From NCBI GenBank assembly GCA_902363255.1, contig CABIZO010000006.1, positions 1-64,000 on the forward strand: a DNA stretch of 64,000 nucleotides, read 5' to 3'. The notes beneath the pieces are model-generated. The model was given only the letters and a program-made list of their open reading frames with translations, did not search any database and had not been told where the DNA came from. The stretch comes from Peptostreptococcaceae bacterium (GTDB taxonomy: Bacteria; Bacillota; Clostridia; Peptostreptococcales; Peptostreptococcaceae). This document shows, piece after piece, positions 8,985-17,813 of the stretch (position 1 is the stretch's first letter; every line of letters begins with the position of its first letter). The translations under genes and the position numbers were made by a program.

Positions 8985-9009
8985 AATTTAAACTATAATA
9001 TTTTTATTA

Positions 9010-9216
9010 TTAGCATCCACAGCCATCATCTATGCCGTCAAATCCACAAGCACAAACTATTAATAATAGTATTAAGAATGGTATCCAAGCACAAATATCA
9101 ATTTCTGACCAGCAGTCTTGGAATGCTAAGAATAAGAAGAATAATATTATTATCCACCATCCAGCTCCAAAGAATCCTCCATCACAGCCACATCCACCAA
9201 AGAATCTATCTAACAT
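9010..9216 (-). CDS. Small Cys/Gly-rich membrane protein
   Basis: This 68-residue protein has GGCGCDGG near its start, two hydrophobic segments (about 19-33 and 43-57) and ends CACGFDGIDDGCGC, with eight cysteines in all. I recall similar short clostridial proteins under the unhelpful name 'chorion class high-cysteine' protein, but no function is known. The Cys and Gly clusters at both ends could bind metal or crosslink in a spore or envelope layer. A GGGGG ribosome site and a strong terminator support expression. An opposing open frame of similar size has neither. Confidence 0.7.
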   Translation of the reverse strand: MLDRFFGGCGCDGGFFGAGWWIIILFFLFLAFQDCWSEIDICAWIPFLILLLIVCACGFDGIDDGCGC

Positions 9217-9435
9217 TACGTTACCCCCTTGTTGATATTAAATAAATTTGTTATCTAAAATATACTATGAAGGTAATTGTGTTTTTGACATTACTTTTTT
9301 ATAAAAATAAATATTTTTTTAATCTATTGATTTCAGACACCCTACCATCCTCACATTTTTAATATTCTATAACATCACAATATTTATAAATAAACTTAAA
9401 ACTATATATGGTATATGAATAATTAATTAAACTTT

Positions 9436-11100
9436 TTAGATCTCCATTATAATTGGAAATACACTTGGTCTTCTTTTAGTTTTATCATAAAGTAATTGTT
9501 CAACTGATTTTTTAACACTAGATTTTAAAACTTGCCATTCTATAATTTCGTTAGCTAAGCAATCTTCAATTTTTTCTCGAGATAAATTTTTAATTTCTCT
9601 TATTAAATCTTCTGATTCTCTTACATAAATAAATCCTCTAGTAATTACATCTGGACCTGAAGCAATTTCGTAACTTGTTTTATCAATAGCAATAACTACA
9701 ATTACCATTCCGTCCTTAGCAAGATTTCGTCTGTCTCTTAAAACAATATTACCAACATCACCAACACCTAGACCATCCACGTATAATATTCCTGTATGAA
9801 CTCTTTCTGTTGCAGATGCTCCTTTAGATGTAATTTCCAACACTTGACCAGTTTCCAACGTAAAAACATTTGTAGGTTCCATTCCAAGTTTTATTGCCAA
9901 ATCAGCATGATGTTTTAAATGTCTATATTCACCATGTACTGGCATAAAATATTTTGGTTTTACTAAAGTATGAATTAATTTTAATTCTTCTTGATAAGCA
10001 TGACCAGATACATGAATATCTTCTAAATCCTCATAGATAACTTCCACACCTTTTCTAAATAATTGATTAATAACTCTTGAAATTATCTTATCATTACCTG
10101 GAATTGGTGAAGCTGATATTATAAATAAATCTTGAGGATGAATTTCTATTTTTCTATGAGTTCCAAAAGCTATTCTAGAAAGCCCTGCACCTGCTTCTCC
10201 TTGACTTCCTGTAGTTATAATAGTTATATTTTCATCAGGATATCTATTTATATCATCTATATCTATTAGAGATTCTGCTGGTATATTTAAATACCCAAGC
10301 TCGATTGCAACCTTAGACACATTTTCCATACTTCTTCCACTAAAAACAATCTTTCTATTTTCCCTTATAGATGCATTCGCTATTTGTTGCATTCTATGAA
10401 TATTAGATGCAAATGTAGCTACAATAACCCTTCCTTTTGCTCCTGTAAAAATTCTATTTAAAGTTTCTCCTATTGTTTTTTCTGATAAAGAATGACCTGG
10501 TCTTTCTATATTTGTACTATCAGCTAAAAGCAATAAAACTCCCTTTTTACCAAGTGTGGAAAATCTATTTAAATCCATAAGTCTTCCATCTATCGGTGTA
10601 TAATCAATTTTAAAATCGCCTGTATGAACAATTACTCCCAAAGGAGTTGTTATTGCTAAAGAGCAGGCATCTGCTATAGAATGAGTAGCCTTAATAAATT
10701 CTACCTTTATTTTATCTAGACTTATTATGTCACCACTTTCCACTGGATAAACTGTTACCATATCAGTCATCTTATGCTCTTCTAATTTAATCTGAACTAA
10801 TCCCAATGTTAATCTAGTTGCATAAATAGGCATATTAATTTGTTTTAGTATATAAGGAATTGCTCCAATATGATCCTCATGTCCGTGAGTTAAAAATAAA
10901 CCTTTAACTTTTTCTTTATTTTCAATCAGATACGTTACATCAGGAATTACTAAGTCAACTCCATACATATCTTCATCTGGAAATGATATACCACAATCTA
11001 TAACTATTATTTCATCTTCATATTCTATAGCTGTTATATTTTTACCTATCTCTCCTAATCCTCCAATAGGTATTACTTTGACACATCTTCTTTTTCTCAT
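9436..11100 (-). CDS. rnj: Ribonuclease J
   Basis: The 554-residue protein has a metallo-beta-lactamase domain with THGHEDHIGA (residues 71-80), HTGDFK, a beta-CASP insert (TTGSQGEAGA, SGHAYQEEL) and the C-terminal domain typical of RNase J. These enzymes combine endonuclease and 5'-3' exonuclease activity in mRNA decay and rRNA 5' maturation. The length matches RNase J1/J2 (about 555). Key histidines and aspartates are all present. A GGAGAG ribosome site precedes the ATG. It stands alone, with no clear terminator in the 220 bases after its stop. Confidence 0.95.
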   Translation of the reverse strand: MRKRRCVKVIPIGGLGEIGKNITAIEYEDEIIVIDCGISFPDEDMYGVDLVIPDVTYLIENKEKVKGLFLTHGHEDHIGAIPYILKQINMPIYATRLTLGLVQIKLEEHKMTDMVTVYPVESGDIISLDKIKVEFIKATHSIADACSLAITTPLGVIVHTGDFKIDYTPIDGRLMDLNRFSTLGKKGVLLLLADSTNIERPGHSLSEKTIGETLNRIFTGAKGRVIVATFASNIHRMQQIANASIRENRKIVFSGRSMENVSKVAIELGYLNIPAESLIDIDDINRYPDENITIITTGSQGEAGAGLSRIAFGTHRKIEIHPQDLFIISASPIPGNDKIISRVINQLFRKGVEVIYEDLEDIHVSGHAYQEELKLIHTLVKPKYFMPVHGEYRHLKHHADLAIKLGMEPTNVFTLETGQVLEITSKGASATERVHTGILYVDGLGVGDVGNIVLRDRRNLAKDGMVIVVIAIDKTSYEIASGPDVITRGFIYVRESEDLIREIKNLSREKIEDCLANEIIEWQVLKSSVKKSVEQLLYDKTKRRPSVFPIIMEI

Positions 11101-11239
11101 GTCTACTCTCCTTTTTACCGTCTAAATCAATTTATTTTAATTTTTTTATTTTTCTTATCACACTGTATGCTTTTATTATTATCTGCAATATATGAATAAT
11201 TTATATTTTTAAAGTAAAAATATAAATGGAGGTGATTTA

Positions 11240-11755
11240 GTGGTAAATTTAACTACAAAAGAAAAATTTTTACTTGAAGGCGAGAAATATCAACAACAAT
11301 TGGCTATAGATAAATACAATGATTATGCTTTGCAAGCACAAGATACTCTTCTACAGGAGCTATTCTCTAACTTTGTTAAGATAGAAGAAAAACATTTAAA
11401 TCTAATTGAAAATATTTTACAAGGAAATATTCCTAAAGTATCAAAGGAAAACTTTCATCCATATTATGAAAACAATTCCAATATGTCTAATGATTACATA
11501 AATATAGGTAATATTACCTTAACAGCTTTGGATGATTACAGTAACTATAATGATGGTGACAAAATCATATGCTTCGATGCTTTAACAACAGAAGAGCTTC
11601 TTCATTCAACATATAGTGCATCTAGTTTAGAATTTGAAAAAACTAAGTTAGAAAGTATTTTAAAATACATAATCGAGGAAAAATCAGAAAACATTAAATA
11701 TCTTAATGACTATATGATTAAAAAAGGAATGTATAACAATATTATTTATTTCTAA
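11240..11755 (+). CDS. Spore-coat CotF-like / ferritin-like four-helix protein
   Basis: This is a 171-residue, mostly helical protein. The N-terminal half (TTKEKFLLEGEKYQQQLAIDKYNDYA) and the helical pair ending EEKHLNLIENILQG match the coat-F pattern of clostridial spore proteins. A second helical half carries EELLHSTYSASSLEFEKTKL. The start is GTG with a near-perfect GGAGGTGAT ribosome site. It lies opposite RNase J and ends at a bidirectional terminator. A spore-coat role is inferred from the family. The usual Glu-x-x-His pair is partly present (IEEKH), but metal binding is unproven. Confidence 0.7.
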   Translation: MVNLTTKEKFLLEGEKYQQQLAIDKYNDYALQAQDTLLQELFSNFVKIEEKHLNLIENILQGNIPKVSKENFHPYYENNSNMSNDYINIGNITLTALDDYSNYNDGDKIICFDALTTEELLHSTYSASSLEFEKTKLESILKYIIEEKSENIKYLNDYMIKKGMYNNIIYF

Positions 11756-11784
11756 TAAAAATAATATCGTAAAATTAAATTATA

Positions 11785-11820
11785 AAAAAGTCCAACAACA
11801 TAAAAGTTGTTGGACTTTTT
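11785..11820. terminator. Bidirectional terminator
   Basis: A 15-bp perfect stem (AAAAAGTCCAACAAC with its complement, 6-base loop) lies between the CotF-like gene and the amidohydrolase remnant. Confidence 0.9.
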
Positions 11821-11825
11821 ATTTG

Positions 11826-12217
11826 TTAATTTATATCATTAAAATAAAGTACATTTAATACATGCATTGCGCTTCCTATAACTAAACAATCTTCATCCAT
11901 ATCAAAAGTATCCGTATGAATCAAACTATTTATACCCTTTTCTTTATTTCCACAACCTAGATGAAAAAATACGCCTTTACAATTTTCCGTATAAAACGAA
12001 AAATCCTCAGCTCCCATAGATGGATATTCTTTTTCTTTGTGAGCTTCTTCACCTAGTAATCTTTCAGCATTCAATTTTATAACATCGACTAACTCTTTAT
12101 TGTTTATAACTGGTGGATATCCCTGATTTTCTAGGTATACATCCCCCTTACAACCATAAGCTTTAGCTATGTTTTCTACTATATTTTTTGCTCATTTATT
12201 ACATCTTTATAATTCAT
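11826..12217 (-). pseudogene. Remnant of an M20-family amidohydrolase with a large internal deletion
   Basis: From the ATG at 12217 (GGTGGGGAT ribosome site) the frame reads MNYKDVINEQKI then stops. That is a normal start for M20D N-acyl amino acid amidohydrolases. After a frame change near 12180-12193 the sequence continues as NIVENIAKAYGC, GYPPVINNKEL and the C-terminal lobe with SMGAEDFSFY, to the natural end FNDIN. About 250 central codons, holding most metal ligands, are missing. The two ends thus flank a deletion with a frameshift. The last 82 codons remain open but should have no enzyme activity. Confidence 0.85.
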
Positions 12218-12332
12218 ATTATCCCCACCATCACACATGCAAATTTCATATATAATATAATTATAGTATATGATATTAATTATAATTGTTACATTATACA
12301 CATATTAAATATATATTTGTGAGGAGGTAAGA

Positions 12333-12974
12333 ATGAAAATAATTGATTTAACACATTCCATTGAAAATAATATGACTGTATATCCTGGAGATCCACAACC
12401 TCAAAATAAAATAGTAAGTACTGTAGCTGAAGATGGTTATAAAGAAACTGAAATACATATTTACTCGCATAACGGTACTCATATGGACTCTCCAAATCAT
12501 ATTTTTGAAGATGGAATTTCCCTTGATAAAATTGATGTGATAAATTTTGTAGGAACTGCCGCTCTTATTGATTGTTCATCTCTAGGAGAAGGAGGTATAA
12601 TTACTTATGACTTTATTGAGAAAAATAAAGAAGCTATTGATAGTAGTGAATTTATAGTTTTTAGAACTAATTGGAGTAAATATTGGAATACTGACAAGTA
12701 TTTAGATAAATATCCTATTATAAGTGATGAAGTTTTAGACTTTATTACGACTTCTAAAAAGAAAGGTATTGGTTTTGACACAATTTCCGTAGATCCTATA
12801 GATACTTCTGTTTTTGCTAATCATCATAAAATTCTTCAAAATAATATTTTAATATTTGAGAACTTAACTAATTTAGATCAAATAGATAGTAAGACTTTTA
12901 TATTTTCTGCTTTACCACTCAAATTTGAAAACTCTGATGGAGCTCCAGTAAGAGCTATAGCTATGCTAGACTAG
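12333..12974 (+). CDS. Cyclase/kynurenine-formamidase-like metal hydrolase
   Basis: The 213-residue protein carries the PF04199 metal-binding motif HNGTHMDSPNH (about residues 46-56) and the later DTISVDPID segment with a His pair (ANHH). It resembles bacterial KynB-type arylformamidases and other cyclases. Family members hydrolyse amides or lactones using Zn2+ or Mn2+. No tryptophan-catabolism genes are adjacent, so the substrate is open. A GAGGAGGT ribosome site precedes the ATG, and the neighbour upstream is the amidohydrolase remnant. Confidence 0.85.
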   Translation: MKIIDLTHSIENNMTVYPGDPQPQNKIVSTVAEDGYKETEIHIYSHNGTHMDSPNHIFEDGISLDKIDVINFVGTAALIDCSSLGEGGIITYDFIEKNKEAIDSSEFIVFRTNWSKYWNTDKYLDKYPIISDEVLDFITTSKKKGIGFDTISVDPIDTSVFANHHKILQNNILIFENLTNLDQIDSKTFIFSALPLKFENSDGAPVRAIAMLD

Positions 12975-12991
12975 ATATACTCTCTAATAAA

Positions 12992-13041
12992 AAAATCAAA
13001 TTTATATTATATTTTCAGCTATATAATATAAATTTGATTTT
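12992..13041. terminator. Bidirectional terminator with a 20-bp stem
   Basis: Arms at 12992-13011 and 13022-13041 are perfectly complementary and end in AAAATC/GATTTT. It serves both the cyclase and the convergent MFS gene. Confidence 0.9.
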
Positions 13042-13043
13042 AA

Positions 13044-14243
13044 CTAATTATTTATCTCATCTAATAGTCCTTTTTTACTTTCTCTGTAAATCATTATAAA
13101 ACATATAATGAATGTTAAACTTGCTAAAGAGAAGGCTACAACTATAGAAGAATATTTAAGTATTATACCTGATAATATAAAGGATATCATTAACCCAAAA
13201 TACATTAATGTTGATGTAAGTCCATTTACTTTACCTAAATATTCTTGATCAGTTATTTTAGTCATAAGCGTCATCACATACCCACTTAATAAAGTTCCTA
13301 TAACATTATCTATAAATTGTAAAGTTATTGTAAATACTGGTAGTGTTGAATAGCCTTCCAAAAATACAGTTATGGCAAATACTCCTATTAAAGTATATAC
13401 TATCTTCATATCCTTTAAATACTTAGATATGGCAATATATAATACTCCTCCAACTATAGCACCTACTCCTGCTATTCCAGAGAAAAATTGATAAAATTCT
13501 TCACTTAATCCCAATCTTTGTTTTACCAAAAATATATCTAAATTTCCTGCAATTCCAATACCAAAAGAAAGAATAAATAACATTTTTGCAAAAACTTTTA
13601 TTACTTTTTTATTATTCACATAATTAAAAGTAAGTTTTATATCTTCCACAAATCCGCTACTTTCTATTTTCTCAAATTGTTTATTTGGAAGCGTAAGAAT
13701 AAGAAGCACAGAAACTAAAAACATAAAGGCTATTATTAGTAATGTTTTTCCTATTCCAAAAGTAAAATAAAAATATGAACCTAAAAATGGTCCTATTATA
13801 GGGAATATTGATCCTAATAGTTGAGATATTCCTATAGCCGAATCAATATCTTCCTCATCTACGTATTCTTTGAAATACTTTTGTGATGCAGGATAAGAGA
13901 ACTGAGTAATTACAGCTGATATTAACACTATTATAAATACAGCCATGATATATCCTTTACTAATAAAAGACCCTAAAATAACAAAGGATATAAAACTTAA
14001 AAGATCACCTAGAAACATTAATTTCTTAGGGTTATATCTATCTGCAATTATCCCTCCCACAAAAGTCAATAAAAACATTGGAACCATTTCTACAAAATTT
14101 AGTGTAGAAACTGCCATAGGGTCATCATTAGTAACTGACATAATAAAAAACATTACAGATATATTTCTTATCCAAATTGCAGCTTGCTGTATTATATCTG
14201 TGAATAAAATTGTTATGAATACCTTATTTTTAAATAAATTCAA
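13044..14243 (-). CDS. Major facilitator superfamily efflux transporter
   Basis: This 399-residue protein has 12 membrane segments. The loop-2 motif GGIIADRYNPKKLM (about residue 62) marks the MFS fold, most like the macrolide-efflux (MefA/YxlH) group. The start is TTG with GGAGG eight bases upstream. It lies 65 bases downstream of the MerR gene at 14309 on the same strand. With the strong MerR-type promoter ahead of that gene, the pair looks like a drug-sensing regulator and its pump. The substrate is unknown. Confidence 0.85.
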   Translation of the reverse strand: MNLFKNKVFITILFTDIIQQAAIWIRNISVMFFIMSVTNDDPMAVSTLNFVEMVPMFLLTFVGGIIADRYNPKKLMFLGDLLSFISFVILGSFISKGYIMAVFIIVLISAVITQFSYPASQKYFKEYVDEEDIDSAIGISQLLGSIFPIIGPFLGSYFYFTFGIGKTLLIIAFMFLVSVLLILTLPNKQFEKIESSGFVEDIKLTFNYVNNKKVIKVFAKMLFILSFGIGIAGNLDIFLVKQRLGLSEEFYQFFSGIAGVGAIVGGVLYIAISKYLKDMKIVYTLIGVFAITVFLEGYSTLPVFTITLQFIDNVIGTLLSGYVMTLMTKITDQEYLGKVNGLTSTLMYFGLMISFILSGIILKYSSIVVAFSLASLTFIICFIMIYRESKKGLLDEINN

Positions 14244-14308
14244 AACTTTGACCTCCTACTTCTTTCTTCATTTACTTATTCTAAAGAATGGAGTAAGTCT
14301 ACAGTCAA

Positions 14309-15133
14309 CTACTTTTTAATTTCTAGAATTATTTTTACAAAGTACTCATCTTTATTACTTTGTTTTGGTAAAGAAAAGTCATACATTATATAAACATTTA
14401 CGCATTCATTCTCGTTAAAGTATTTATTAAGAGATACTATATATTTTTTCATTTCTTCTTCATTACCATAAAAATAAGTTGAAACAATTTTTCCACTTAA
14501 ATATCTTTTTCTTACTTCTAAATTATTTTCTACTATATACTTTTTAATTAAATCTTTATTATTTTGATTTTCTTTTATATAAATATCATTTTGATTTTCT
14601 TTTAATGTTCCATTTTCTAGAACTTCATTAATATAATAATACTCTTCTTCATCAAATCCCAAACCTTCCTCCAATTCTAATAAAAACTCTTTGTAAAAAC
14701 TTCCATCAAATATATTCTTAAATGTTATTCCATGAAGATTCATTGATTCTTCATATATATCTAACTTATTAAAGTTATATTCATTTTTAAAATTTATTAT
14801 ATTATCTAGTGTTTTCCTAGCCTCTCGTAAGCGTTGTTGTTTTATTTTTAATTCTTCTATTTGTTTTTTTACAGACTCTTCTTGCTTTTCAACTAAACTT
14901 TTATATTGTATTAAACTTTCACTTTCTATTGTTTCTTTTATTTCTGAAAGAGATATTCCAAGATATTTAGTTTCAAGTATTAGTCCCAGTTTTTCTAAAT
15001 CTTCTTCATAATAATATCTATATCCATTATCTTTATTCACTTCTGGCTTTAAAATTCCAATTTTATCATAATGTCTTAATGTATCTTTGCTTATCTCAAA
15101 TAATTTACTTACCTGCCCTATTGAAAACTTCAA
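14309..15133 (-). CDS. MerR-family transcriptional regulator
   Basis: The 274-residue protein begins with a winged-helix MerR DNA-binding domain (MKFSIGQVSKLFEISKDTLRHYDKIGILKPE..NGYRYY). A dimerisation coiled coil covers about 85-120. The C-terminal effector domain is rich in Glu/Asn and lacks the Cys pair of metal sensors, so it probably binds an organic compound. The promoter 30 bp upstream has the 19-bp spacer and dyad typical of MerR control, implying autoregulation. It is transcribed with the MFS gene. Confidence 0.9.
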   Translation of the reverse strand: MKFSIGQVSKLFEISKDTLRHYDKIGILKPEVNKDNGYRYYYEEDLEKLGLILETKYLGISLSEIKETIESESLIQYKSLVEKQEESVKKQIEELKIKQQRLREARKTLDNIINFKNEYNFNKLDIYEESMNLHGITFKNIFDGSFYKEFLLELEEGLGFDEEEYYYINEVLENGTLKENQNDIYIKENQNNKDLIKKYIVENNLEVRKRYLSGKIVSTYFYGNEEEMKKYIVSLNKYFNENECVNVYIMYDFSLPKQSNKDEYFVKIILEIKK

Positions 15134-15164
15134 CTTTACATCTCCTTTTTTATTTCTTAAAAAT

Positions 15165-15197
15165 AGTATAGACTATAGAATTGCTCTATAGTCTATA
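15165..15197 (-). promoter_or_regulatory. MerR-type promoter and operator
   Basis: Minus-strand TAGACT (15195-15190), exactly 19 bp, TATACT (15170-15165). A perfect dyad of 13-bp arms (15167-15179 and 15185-15197, 5-bp centre) covers the spacer. The overlong spacer with a centred dyad is the hallmark of promoters that MerR proteins activate by DNA distortion. Confidence 0.85.
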
Positions 15198-15305
15198 ATT
15201 ATAATTTTATAAATACAGAAACCTATGATTAAAACATGGATTTTTTGCATTTATATTTGAATATTCTACTTTTATAAAAATATCTAAAATATATTTTATT
15301 CATTT

Positions 15306-16667
15306 CTAATCTTTAGTTATATACAATCTATGCGTTTTTCTAAGAACGACTAAAATACTTACTAATAAAATTCCTTTTATCACACTACTTAAAGTTATAC
15401 TCCACCAAATTCCATTTAATCCAAGTATATCAGGCCTACTAAGAAAAATTGCCAACGGTATTCTAAGGCCTGTTAACACTGCTATTATTATTGATGGTAT
15501 ATAGGTTCTTCCCAATCCTTTAAAGATTCCAGCAACTGTAATCTCTAAACACATAAACAACTGAGAGTATCCTAGTATTTTCAAATAATCTGTTCCTTTT
15601 ATAATTGCTTCTGGTTCATTTATAAATAACCTAAATATAGGTTCTCCTAAAAATACTAATATAACTGTTGTTATACTTCCCCATATAATTACACCTATTA
15701 AAGCATATTTTGCACTTTTATTTATTCTATCTATTTTCTGCGCTCCATAATTTTGTCCTACAAAACTGGATAGCGCTGATGCAAATCCATCACAACTGTT
15801 CCAAGATATTGACTCTATTTGCGAACCTACCTTTTGTACAGCTATTGCCACCGGTCCAAAAGACGCCACAATAACACCCATTATCATAGAGAAAACAGTA
15901 AATAATCCATTTTGAAGTGCTACTGGCGTTCCTAGAATAAATAAGGTTTTATAATAATCAAACTCAATTTCTCTAAATAATTTAATTTTAAAATGTTCTG
16001 CTTTATCTTTCCAAATTAGATAAATAAAACATAATGATACGACTATGTGAGATGTAATTGTAGCTAAAGCTGCTCCTGCTACCCCCATTTCAGGAAATGG
16101 TCCTATACCGAATATTAATACAGGGTCTAAGATAATATTTGTTACTAAACCTATAGTATTTATTTTAAATGGTGATTTACTATTTCCAAGACCTACAAAT
16201 ATGGAAGTAAATACAGGATTTATAAAATAAAACATCATACCAAGTCCCACAATAACTAGATATTGCTGTGACATATTAATAACTTCCGTATCTCCTAACT
16301 TAAAAAATCCAATAAGTGGTTCTTTAAACAAAATTAAAACAACACTATATAAAAAAGACAACATCATATTAATCTCAATTGCAGACTTAATATAATATTT
16401 AGTACCCTTTTCATTTTTTTCTCCTACACTTTGAGCTACTTTAATCTCTCCACCAATTTTTGATATCATAATAAACGCCATAGCAAGCCAAGGATAAAAA
16501 CCTGCTGTTCCCACTGCTGCTACAGACTTACTACCTATTTTGCCTACCCAAATCATATCTATAAGGCTATAGGCAATTTGTATAAATGCTGTTCCCATTA
16601 TTGGCAAAGCTAGTTTTACTAACTTTTCAACAATATTGCCATTAGTTAAATCAATCTGTTTACTCAT
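15306..16667 (-). CDS. MATE-family multidrug/toxin efflux transporter
   Basis: This 453-residue protein has 12 membrane helices in two repeated halves. The N-terminal LVKLALPIMGTAFIQIAYSLIDMIWVGKIG and the second-half QVAQKVGSQIE-like region match the NorM/DinF superfamily. Such pumps use Na+ or H+ gradients to expel cationic compounds. The start has GGAG upstream. The 170 bases to the MerR gene contain no convincing terminator, so joint transcription is unclear. Confidence 0.92.
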   Translation of the reverse strand: MSKQIDLTNGNIVEKLVKLALPIMGTAFIQIAYSLIDMIWVGKIGSKSVAAVGTAGFYPWLAMAFIMISKIGGEIKVAQSVGEKNEKGTKYYIKSAIEINMMLSFLYSVVLILFKEPLIGFFKLGDTEVINMSQQYLVIVGLGMMFYFINPVFTSIFVGLGNSKSPFKINTIGLVTNIILDPVLIFGIGPFPEMGVAGAALATITSHIVVSLCFIYLIWKDKAEHFKIKLFREIEFDYYKTLFILGTPVALQNGLFTVFSMIMGVIVASFGPVAIAVQKVGSQIESISWNSCDGFASALSSFVGQNYGAQKIDRINKSAKYALIGVIIWGSITTVILVFLGEPIFRLFINEPEAIIKGTDYLKILGYSQLFMCLEITVAGIFKGLGRTYIPSIIIAVLTGLRIPLAIFLSRPDILGLNGIWWSITLSSVIKGILLVSILVVLRKTHRLYITKD

Positions 16668-16703
16668 ATTTTCTCCTTAATATAAATTCTTATTAAACTC
16701 TTA

Positions 16704-16730
16704 AAATGCCACCCAAACTAGGTGGCATTT
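16704..16730 (-). terminator. Terminator after the DUF4375 gene
   Basis: AAATGCCACC pairs with GGTGGCATTT across a 7-base loop, followed by TTTTAAG on the minus strand. Confidence 0.8.
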
Positions 16731-16738
16731 ATATGTAA

Positions 16739-17392
16739 TTAATTCTTTTTCATTAATTTTTGTTCTTTTTCCATTTCTTTTAAAATATTCAATTCTTCTT
16801 CACTTAAATCAGAAAAGTCTATTATATTATTCCTAATATAATTCGCCATAAATGTTCTTAAATTTATTTCTTCATATAAATCATTAAAATTAGAAAAATC
16901 AAATCTACTCATAAATTTAGTATATTCTTCAACATTCCTTTTAGTTATATTATTTATTGCTTCTACAACATTATTATCTCTCATAAAGCTCTTATAATTT
17001 TCTAATAATTCTAAAGCCCTTACATCTTCAAGTGCTTTTTCTAAGTACCTCATAGTAACGTTGCTAACGTTGAAAAAATATTCTCCTAATCCACCATTTT
17101 GAATCTCTCTATCAAACCAAATCAAAGTGTAAATATTTCTATGTGTTATTTTCATATTTTCAAATACAGATATATCATTACATTCATAACCATACTTTAG
17201 CTCTAAATCATTGTCTACCATACAAAGTAAATCTTCATCATCATAATTCAAAACTCTAATATCACCTTTTTTTCGTGATTCTTTTTGATCAACTTTCATA
17301 GATCTAGCTTTATTTTTTATTATTAAAAGTATAATTATATTAACCGCCCCTAAAATCACAAAAAATAAAAGTATTTTATTTGCAAGTGACAT
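16739..17392 (-). CDS. Membrane-anchored DUF4375 (DMP19-like) protein
   Basis: The 217-residue protein has one N-terminal membrane helix (about 6-26) and a charged linker. A helical domain follows with TLIWFDREIQNGGLGEYFFN (about 91-110), the signature of the DMP19/DUF4375 fold. The C-terminus is a charged helix. The fold is related to a DNA-mimic protein of Neisseria, but anchored versions have no known role. It lies 19 bases downstream of the two-helix protein at 17412, probably in one operon. Confidence 0.7.
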   Translation of the reverse strand: MSLANKILLFFVILGAVNIIILLIIKNKARSMKVDQKESRKKGDIRVLNYDDEDLLCMVDNDLELKYGYECNDISVFENMKITHRNIYTLIWFDREIQNGGLGEYFFNVSNVTMRYLEKALEDVRALELLENYKSFMRDNNVVEAINNITKRNVEEYTKFMSRFDFSNFNDLYEEINLRTFMANYIRNNIIDFSDLSEEELNILKEMEKEQKLMKKN

Positions 17393-17411
17393 AATATATC
17401 CCCCTTATGAT

Positions 17412-17633
17412 TTAAATTAATTTATTATTAAAATATAAAACTGATAAAATAGTCATTATTATTCCAACTATTACACATAATACAGCTACTATCTTCGATT
17501 CTTTATACAGCTTTTTCTTATTTTTAATTTCATAAGAAAAACAATAAATAAGAAAAATCATCCCACTTAGTATAAGCATAACTCCAATCGTTCCCATGAA
17601 GAATGTTGCCATAATAGAATTTTTATTTTGCAT
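17412..17633 (-). CDS. Small two-helix membrane protein, unknown
   Basis: This 73-residue protein has two predicted membrane helices (about 8-30 and 48-68) separated by a Lys-rich loop (KNKKKLYKESK). I do not recognise a family. AAGGATG ahead of the ATG is a fair ribosome site. It likely heads a two-gene unit with the DUF4375 gene. Confidence 0.6.
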   Translation of the reverse strand: MQNKNSIMATFFMGTIGVMLILSGMIFLIYCFSYEIKNKKKLYKESKIVAVLCVIVGIIMTILSVLYFNNKLI

Positions 17634-17759
17634 TTTTTCACATCCTTGTATTTATTTCTATTAATACAATAATTATATTATATTTTTTCTTTATTTTGGA
17701 ATATAAACTTGTAATCCTACAAGTATTTTATTATGTATTCAGAAACATCACGTATATTT

Positions 17760-17768
17760 TGCTATAAT
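17760..17768 (+). promoter_or_regulatory. Extended -10 promoter of dpaL
   Basis: TGCTATAAT, an extended -10, lies 46 bp ahead of the dpaL start codon. No good -35 is visible. Confidence 0.55.
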
Positions 17769-17813
17769 TATTTTATATTAATTTTTACAAATTATATACT
17801 GGAGGAATTCAAA

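Noticed and set aside
9032..9235. 67-codon open frame opposite the Cys-rich gene
   Set aside because: No ribosome site on the plus strand, while the minus strand has GGGGG and a terminator in the right place.
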